Source: Clostridia bacterium (GTDB taxonomy: Bacteria; Bacillota; Clostridia; Christensenellales; Borkfalkiaceae). Taken from it: a DNA stretch of 12,812 nucleotides. The stretch lies in assembly GCA_017421905.1 (NCBI GenBank), contig JAFOHH010000176.1, forward strand, positions 1 to 12,812. Reading direction: 5' to 3'. The first letter of the stretch is position 1. Every line of letters starts with the position of its first letter. Shown one piece after another: positions 6,818-12,812 of this stretch. The notes under the pieces were generated by a model. The model was not told where the DNA came from. It ran no database searches and was given only the letters and a program-made list of their open reading frames with translations. The translations under genes were made by a program, and so were the position numbers.

Positions 6818-8052
6818 GCAGGGTTTGCGGTTTTTATTTTTTTGAGGGCAACGACCACGGCAGATAGTGCCAAGGGGAAGATAATTCCCGCCAAAATACC
6901 TGCCTTTAAGGCGATTTCCGTTACCGTAGAGCCGCCGATAAAGGTAGCAAACACGCCGCCGCCTGCCCGTTCTACCTCGTCGGAAAGAACGCCGACGAGC
7001 GCAGGGCCAACGATACAGCCTACGTCGCCAAACAAAGCGAGCATTGCATACATTTTTGCACCGCCAAGCGGAATACGCTTTGCCGCAATGCTAACACAGC
7101 CCGGCCACATAAGCCCAACCGATGCGCCCGTAAGCGCGCAAAATACAAGAGATAAAATGGGGTGGGGCGCAAATACGCAAAGCGCGTAGCATAGCGCACA
7201 AGCCACGCCCGAAACGGTAAGCGCGCGCTTTAAGCTGATTTTATTTTGCTTTACCCCGAAAAAGGTACGAACGCCGCCCATGGTTACGGCAAAAAGCCCC
7301 GGGCCAAGCAAGTCGCCTACTTCCTTTTCTACACCAAGGCCGCATTCTGCAAAAAAGGACGCCCATTGGCTCATAAGCTGCTCGCACGCGCCGGCAAATA
7401 ACATTAAAAGAATTAACACGTAAAACACGGGGGTGGAAAACAACGCCTTTGCGGTAAAGGCCTTTTCCTCCGGAAGGGGCTCGATAATGGGCACTTTTAA
7501 AAATAAAAGCGTGCAAAAAGCGGGAAACAGGGCGAGTATCATACAAAGATACCGCCAGTTTTCTACCGAAAACAGGGCGAAAAAGCCCGTGGCAAACAAA
7601 ATGATAAAAAGTGTTCCCCAACAAAAAAAGGAGTGGAGTAGGCTCATTTGCGCCGCCTTATTTTTGGAGGGCAACGCCTCGACGAGGGGGCTTACGATTA
7701 CGTCTACAAAGCCGCCGCCCATAGCGTATACAGCAACGGCAATAAGCACGCCGATAAAGGGCGGCATTACGTAAGGAAGTACCCCAAGCAGAAAAAACCC
7801 GATTGCCGCCGCCGAGCAAGAAATAAGAAGTCCGTTGCGGTAGCCGATTTTTCCGATATATTTGGTGGCGAAGATATCGATTGCCATCTGCGCGATAAAG
7901 GTAACGGCAACAATGGCGGAAAGCTCGGTAAAGGTAAAGGAAAATTCTGCCGTAAACGCCGCAAAAAGGAGGGCGGAAAGGCAGCAAACCGCCGCCTGTA
8001 CAACAAAGGCAATATAACAAGCAATTTTAGTGTGCGTATAGGTTAAAGTCAT
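6775..8052 (-). CDS. MFS permease (FucP/sugar-transporter-like)
   Basis: A 425-residue secondary transporter with about twelve hydrophobic segments, two six-helix halves and a central loop around PIIEPLPEEKAF. The LLHSFFCWG block in the N-terminal half resembles fucose-permease-type MFS proteins. A sugar or related small molecule is plausible but the substrate cannot be read. The short soluble C-terminal tail (NPAPSSLPTQSVQEEQ) lies in the last copy of a tandem DNA repeat. The ATG at 8050-8052 is the only reasonable start, because an in-frame TAA lies about 27 bases upstream and no ATG, GTG or TTG intervenes. No Shine-Dalgarno sequence is visible before it, which is odd beside its neighbours. 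It follows mnmA by 118 bases on the same strand and could be co-transcribed. Confidence 0.85.
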   Translation of the reverse strand: MTLTYTHTKIACYIAFVVQAAVCCLSALLFAAFTAEFSFTFTELSAIVAVTFIAQMAIDIFATKYIGKIGYRNGLLISCSAAAIGFFLLGVLPYVMPPFIGVLIAVAVYAMGGGFVDVIVSPLVEALPSKNKAAQMSLLHSFFCWGTLFIILFATGFFALFSVENWRYLCMILALFPAFCTLLFLKVPIIEPLPEEKAFTAKALFSTPVFYVLILLMLFAGACEQLMSQWASFFAECGLGVEKEVGDLLGPGLFAVTMGGVRTFFGVKQNKISLKRALTVSGVACALCYALCVFAPHPILSLVFCALTGASVGLMWPGCVSIAAKRIPLGGAKMYAMLALFGDVGCIVGPALVGVLSDEVERAGGGVFATFIGGSTVTEIALKAGILAGIIFPLALSAVVVALKKIKTANPAPSSLPTQSVQEEQ

Positions 8053-8138
8053 AATAACGATGTGAAGTAAGCTTTATTAAAAGATGGAAAGTAAGTGCAA
8101 AACGATAGAACTGCCGCCCTGCCGAAAAGGGCAATCAA

Positions 8139-9322
<1,184 letters not shown>

Positions 9323-9412
9323 TTTATTTGTAAAAGAAAGTGCGTTTTTCGCCCTCTTTTTCTTTTATTACAAGCCGCCCAAAGCAAAAAGGCAAGCCTG
9401 AAAGAAAAGGGG

Positions 9413-11398
9413 TTAGCGGCAAACGATTAAAAAGCTGCGGTATGCGGCAAGCGAAGGAGCGGTTACGATAGTAAGGTCGCCTTCCTTTCTTGCGGAAAGG
9501 GGCGTTTCGCCGTCCTTGGTAATCATAACGAAATTGTTGCCTGCAGGGTTGCGAATTTCAAATTCTAAGGGCTCGGTATCGGAAATGGTGATACTGTGTG
9601 CAAATACGCCTGTGCATTCGCCCTTATCGTTTGCACGGGGCACGATAACCACCTGCTCGGAAGAGCGCAAACGGCAGGGAATGCCGCCATAGAGCATATC
9701 GGCAACGGCAAGGAGGAAGGTGCGCTTATGGCAGTTGATAAAGATGTTAAACAAAGAAGTGCCGCAAACCGCCCATTTGCCGCCCTTTGCGGTGGTAACG
9801 AGCGCCTCGGTAACGTCGTCTTCGATCTCCGTACCCAAGGGGGTAAGCCACGGATTTGCTCCCGTGCTAACGCCAAGAACGGTTACGTCCTTTTCTCTTC
9901 CTTCTTTTGCGGAAAGAATCATAAAACGGTTAGCGCAAAACATGTCGGTATGTCCCCTGCCCGTTACGGAAGGTACGCCCACGTAGGAAACGAAACGCGT
10001 TCCCGCAGCGCGGTTTTTTGCCGTTACGGGAAAGGCGTTTCCATAGCCGCGCTTTTCCAGCTCTTCAATAGCAGGGCCGTCCGTCATAACGTTTTTGGTA
10101 AGCAGCGTTTGAATTTCTTCGTCCGTTAAATAGGGCACCATTTCGGGGTGGAGGAGGTAAGCCTTTTCACTTTCGTAAGAAAGGGGCATACCCATTTGCC
10201 ATAGTTCTCTTCCCCGTTCCTTGGGTACGTCTGCCCAACGGAACACGCCCTGCTTTTTATTTTCTTGCGCACGATATTCTTCTTTGGAAATAAAATCGAG
10301 CAAATGCGCTTTTTTGCCGATTACCGGGCAAAGACCTGCTACCTTACCCGTTTTTGCCCAAGCGGCAATCGCCTCGAAATAGCTGCGATGTTCGGCAAGG
10401 GCCTTGAAAAAGCGGGCTTCGTACTCTACGGGCTCGCATTCCTGCCCAACGATATGGTAGGATAGCCCGTTACAGCTAAGCGCTAAATTAAGCTCCGATT
10501 CCATTAGCGTGCCGCGTATCGATTTACCCATAGAAGTATTATCGGTGTTTTCAATTTCCGGGCGGCGCACCGTGATATAATCGGGCATTACCGTATATTG
10601 ATAGGAAATGTTCAGCACTTTATCGAGCACGTCGCGCGGGGAGTAATCGCGATAGTAAAACGCTCCGCTACGCGAGAAGGGAGGCTTACCGTTGCCGCGA
10701 TATAAGCCGTTAAAAAGGTGGTTGAGATCTCCGCCCGTATGTGCGCCGAGGAAACAGTTTTCAAACCCAACGTACGATTCGGGAGCAACCTCTGCCGCAG
10801 CTTTTGCAAGCAGGTACGCGTATTCTTCCATGCCGTCGCGGCTAAACTGAATATACTGCTCGCGGAAGGCAGGCTCGGTAACGAACCGCTCCGAAATTTC
10901 TTCTCTCGTCAAGCTATAGCCGTGCTGTGCGTTAAATTTTGCAATACAATCGTCGCAAAAACAACCAAGCGCAACGCCGTTACGGAATTCTAAACGCATA
11001 TCGTCGTCGATATACATAGCGTAGGGCTTATATTGCATAAAGGCTTTTACCACCTCCTCGTGGTAGGCACGCAGGTTTTCGCAGCGCGGACAAAACGCCC
11101 CGGGCATGGATACTCCAAACTGATCGGTCATTTTGGTAAAGTTGCGGGTTACCTCGTTTTCCAGCATTTCGGGAACGTGGCCAAGGGTAGAGCCCATTTC
11201 AAACACGGGGCGGAAGCCTGCATCTCGAACCTGCTTTGCGTGCTTGGCAAAGTCTGCCGCGCGCAAATACTGCTCTTTTAACGGATAATAACCGTATACG
11301 GCAAGCCAAACCTCGTCGCAGCTACCGGGATTTGCCACGAGGCTATCTAATTCTTCTTGAAAAGTCGGTTCCCAACCGTTCATACGGATAACGATCAT
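9413..11398 (-). CDS. GH42-like glycoside hydrolase candidate
   Basis: A 661-residue, probably cytoplasmic protein (no signal peptide seen), about the length of GH42 beta-galactosidases. I place it near clan GH-A/GH42-like proteins for two reasons. The first is a cysteine set FCPRC (103/106) with CFCDDC (146, 148, 151), whose C-x-C-x2-C spacing matches the zinc site of GH42 enzymes as I recall it, followed by a similar KFNAQHG helix. The second is an LMESE block (about 298-302) followed by NGLSYHIVG, like the GH42 nucleophile region. The usual Asn-Glu acid/base motif ahead of the cysteines is replaced by YIDDDMR (129-135), so activity or specificity may differ. The region from about 485 may correspond to the GH42 trimerisation and C-terminal domains. 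AAAGGAG lies 10 bases before the ATG. A perfect promoter and a cre-like operator precede it. Substrate is unknown. Confidence 0.6.
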   Translation of the reverse strand: MIVIRMNGWEPTFQEELDSLVANPGSCDEVWLAVYGYYPLKEQYLRAADFAKHAKQVRDAGFRPVFEMGSTLGHVPEMLENEVTRNFTKMTDQFGVSMPGAFCPRCENLRAYHEEVVKAFMQYKPYAMYIDDDMRLEFRNGVALGCFCDDCIAKFNAQHGYSLTREEISERFVTEPAFREQYIQFSRDGMEEYAYLLAKAAAEVAPESYVGFENCFLGAHTGGDLNHLFNGLYRGNGKPPFSRSGAFYYRDYSPRDVLDKVLNISYQYTVMPDYITVRRPEIENTDNTSMGKSIRGTLMESELNLALSCNGLSYHIVGQECEPVEYEARFFKALAEHRSYFEAIAAWAKTGKVAGLCPVIGKKAHLLDFISKEEYRAQENKKQGVFRWADVPKERGRELWQMGMPLSYESEKAYLLHPEMVPYLTDEEIQTLLTKNVMTDGPAIEELEKRGYGNAFPVTAKNRAAGTRFVSYVGVPSVTGRGHTDMFCANRFMILSAKEGREKDVTVLGVSTGANPWLTPLGTEIEDDVTEALVTTAKGGKWAVCGTSLFNIFINCHKRTFLLAVADMLYGGIPCRLRSSEQVVIVPRANDKGECTGVFAHSITISDTEPLEFEIRNPAGNNFVMITKDGETPLSARKEGDLTIVTAPSLAAYRSFLIVCR

Positions 11399-11420
11399 AA
11401 TCTTTATTCTCCTTTGGCGC

Positions 11421-11434
11421 TGATAGCGCTTTCT
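11421..11434 (-). promoter_or_regulatory. cre-like catabolite-repression operator
   Basis: On the minus strand AGAAAGCGCTATCA fits the Bacillus cre consensus TGWNANCGNTNWCA at all but the first position. It overlaps a perfect inverted repeat GCGCT-GAT-AGCGC (11417-11429). It lies just after the predicted transcription start, where CcpA or another LacI-family repressor would block transcription. A gene-specific LacI-type regulator is an alternative reader. Confidence 0.65.
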
Positions 11435-11445
11435 TTTATGATTTT

Positions 11446-11474
11446 ATTATAAAAAACAACCTTTTTTTTGTCAA
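11446..11474 (-). promoter_or_regulatory. Perfect-consensus sigma-A promoter of the GH42-like gene
   Basis: On the minus strand TTGACA (11474-11469), exactly 17 bases, then TATAAT (11451-11446): 12 of 12 consensus positions. The start is predicted near 11439. Such strength normally goes with tight repression, consistent with the operator just downstream. Confidence 0.88.
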
Positions 11475-11484
11475 GTGAAAACGA

Positions 11485-11513
11485 AAAAAAGCCCCAAAGA
11501 AAGGGGCTTTTTT
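11485..11513 (-). terminator. Terminator of the repeat-protein gene
   Basis: GCCCC (11491-11495) pairs with GGGGC (11503-11507) around a 7-base loop. The stem is extended by A/T pairs, with a T run (11490-11484) on the minus strand. It lies 12 bases after the stop at 11526 and just upstream of the next promoter. The sequence would also work on the plus strand. Confidence 0.88.
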
Positions 11514-11525
11514 ATTTGGTAGCCG

Positions 11526-12812
11526 TTAGGGCTGTATTTGTGCTTGGAATTCCAGAATTTTTTGTTGAATTGCAACAAAGTTGCCTGCGGAAAGGTCTTG
11601 AATTAACTCCTGCAAGGGGTAGTAGTAAAGTCCGTTTGCGGAGGTAAGTCCTTCTACGGTAAGCACACCTTTTTCAACAAGTTCGCCGATGGTTGCCCCT
11701 GCGATGTTATCCGCCGCATGGTCTACAATCGTGCCGAGTTCGCTAATCGTAGCGGAGGGGTTGTTTTTCAGTAAGAAATACCAAATGCCTGTTAAATTGC
11801 CGTACTCATCGTGCGATTCGGAGAACATTTCGGTAATTTGTACGGTGGAAATTGCCGTGGAAAGGGTGGAAAGCGTTGCGTTTTTAACCTCGTCAATCGC
11901 CATTAATTTTGCAAAGAATGAGCCGTCGCTTGGAACGGTTACCATTTGCGAAAGGGTAAGTGCGTTAATGCTTGCCTCTAAATTGTTAACCGTCGAATCT
12001 TTTAATGCACGCAAAATTTTGGAAGAGCTTTCGTTAATATCAATTACACTTCCCAAAGTAATCGTACCGATTTGTTGGTCGAGCTCTCCGATTTTCACGT
12101 TACGCATCGATTCTAAAATGCGGGAGGAGAAGGATACGCCTTCCTTTTGTCCAAAGGCTTCGGCAAGGGTGAGGTTTTTAACGGCATCATCTACCTCTGC
12201 AGAAAGGTCGTTTAGAGGAATATCGTCAATTTCTCCCAAAATGGCGCTCTTGTAATTACCGTCTGCATCCTTCAACCCAAGGGCAAATTTTTCGTTTAGA
12301 TCGGAAAGCGTCATCGTTGAAGTATCAAACGAGGTAGCCAAGGTATTTACGCCGTCGATAAAGGGCAAGTCGTTAAGGCCGCGCGTTTTATAATAAAGAT
12401 TTACGCTGGTATCCGTAGCGCGGTTGGAAAGCATTTCTTCCGTGGCGGGATAATAATTTCCATCCGCATCTTTATAGCAAACGTTAGCAGTGTCTTTTGC
12501 ATAAAATTCGGGGATTTCGCCGTTTCCTAAAAGTACGTAGCTATATACGGGCGTGCCGTTTGCCGCAGTACCCGTTACAAAGGGAAGATGCGAAAAATCA
12601 ATGCCCAAATTTTCTACGATGCGGAATTTAACTTGCGTTTTAATTTGATCTACGATATATTTCGGTAACTCTGTTAGCGCATGCGTGCGGATCTCCTCCA
12701 TGGGGATTTCCATAAGTTCCGCCCCGTCTACCGTAAGACGCAACGCCGTTTTTTCTGCGTTTAGCATATCGTCCGAGAATAAATTATCCATGTGGATAAT
12801 AGGGAGCAACTC
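11526..12812 (-). CDS. Tandem-repeat protein of unknown function, 5' partial
   Basis: I do not recognise this protein. The frame is open to the right edge: the first visible codon is GAG, followed by a TTG (12807-12809) that is probably internal. About 428 C-terminal residues are therefore visible. Numbered from that TTG, residues 1-160 are mixed alpha/beta-like with DADGNYYPA (about 114-122). Residues about 164-383 contain six diverged units of roughly 40 residues, with a core of Ile/Leu-x-x-Leu-x3-Ile-x2-Leu-Thr-Leu and a closing Ile-Leu-x2-Leu-Lys. A Gln-rich helical end (KILEFQAQIQP) follows. There is no sorting motif or membrane anchor at the C-terminus. A secreted or membrane-associated protein, anchored by its missing N-terminus, is one possibility. 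Base composition looks slightly more A/T-rich than its neighbours. A terminator follows at 11485-11513. Confidence 0.8.
   Translation of the reverse strand, partial: ELLPIIHMDNLFSDDMLNAEKTALRLTVDGAELMEIPMEEIRTHALTELPKYIVDQIKTQVKFRIVENLGIDFSHLPFVTGTAANGTPVYSYVLLGNGEIPEFYAKDTANVCYKDADGNYYPATEEMLSNRATDTSVNLYYKTRGLNDLPFIDGVNTLATSFDTSTMTLSDLNEKFALGLKDADGNYKSAILGEIDDIPLNDLSAEVDDAVKNLTLAEAFGQKEGVSFSSRILESMRNVKIGELDQQIGTITLGSVIDINESSSKILRALKDSTVNNLEASINALTLSQMVTVPSDGSFFAKLMAIDEVKNATLSTLSTAISTVQITEMFSESHDEYGNLTGIWYFLLKNNPSATISELGTIVDHAADNIAGATIGELVEKGVLTVEGLTSANGLYYYPLQELIQDLSAGNFVAIQQKILEFQAQIQP
11661..12320 (-). repeat. Six diverged ~40-residue protein repeats
   Basis: Units as read by eye, numbered from the TTG codon at 12807-12809, start near residues 164 (TMTLSDLNEKF), 195 (DIPLNDLSAEV), 238 (VKIGELDQQIGTITLGSV), 272 (STVNNLEASINALTLSQM), 311 (ATLSTLSTAISTVQITEM) and 353 (ATISELGTIV). 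Several end in an ILxxLK-like segment. The pattern suggests a helical solenoid-like array. Boundaries are approximate. Confidence 0.65.

Noticed and set aside
6466..7189. Plus-strand open frames across the MFS 3' repeats
   Set aside because: They cross the tandem repeat and the antisense of dut and the MFS gene, have no Shine-Dalgarno and no recognisable domain.
8053..8100. TTGCAC / AATAAA as a promoter for the MFS gene
   Set aside because: Both boxes match poorly and the spacing is short. I could not support it over co-transcription from mnmA.

Overview
The window reads as a chromosomal segment of an endospore-forming Bacillota bacterium, most likely an uncultured Clostridia lineage. The evidence is spoIIR, sleB and ypeB together, Gram-positive style Shine-Dalgarno sites (AAGGAGG, AAAGGAG), sigma-A-like promoters with consensus spacing, and typical intrinsic terminators. 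Base composition is close to balanced. There is no transposase, integrase, phage gene, CRISPR array, tRNA or rRNA that I can see. Species or family cannot be assigned from this stretch alone. No stretch longer than about 300 bases lacks a gene.

Layout, plus strand. Positions 2-772 hold the ATP-binding subunit of a polar amino-acid ABC transporter (5' end outside the window), followed by a small TrpR-like helix-turn-helix protein of the YerC/YecD family (774-1034) and an intrinsic terminator. A sigma-F-type promoter (1188-1217) then leads into a compact sporulation/germination cluster: spoIIR (1288-1857), sleB (1897-2610) and ypeB (2623-4683). SpoIIR is the forespore signal that triggers pro-sigma-E processing in the mother cell. 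SleB is a cortex-lytic enzyme and YpeB its partner. This YpeB carries an unusual N-terminal extension of about 245 residues that is very rich in Lys, Arg, Glu and Ala. A strong bidirectional hairpin (4764-4797) ends the cluster.

Layout, minus strand (right to left). The 3' part of a gene for a tandem-repeat protein of unknown function (11526-12812) ends at a terminator. Next is a 661-residue GH42-like glycosidase candidate (9413-11398), driven by a promoter that matches TTGACA-N17-TATAAT exactly and followed by a cre-like operator, so catabolite repression is likely. Then comes mnmA (8171-9253), whose promoter -10 box sits inside the loop of the upstream gene's terminator. After it come an MFS permease (6775-8052), a dUTPase (6109-6624) and a GT-C type membrane glycosyltransferase (4826-6112). 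The last two overlap by ATGA and are probably translationally coupled.

Points most worth a second look: (1) the basic, helix-forming extension on YpeB; (2) imperfect short tandem repeats that duplicate the 3' end and stop codon of three separate genes (ypeB, the MFS gene and mnmA); (3) the promoter-in-terminator layout before mnmA; (4) the GH42-like enzyme with a kept Cys cluster but an altered catalytic motif, under a perfect promoter plus cre; (5) the roughly 40-residue repeat protein at the right edge; (6) the spoIIR-sleB-ypeB arrangement behind a sigma-F promoter.
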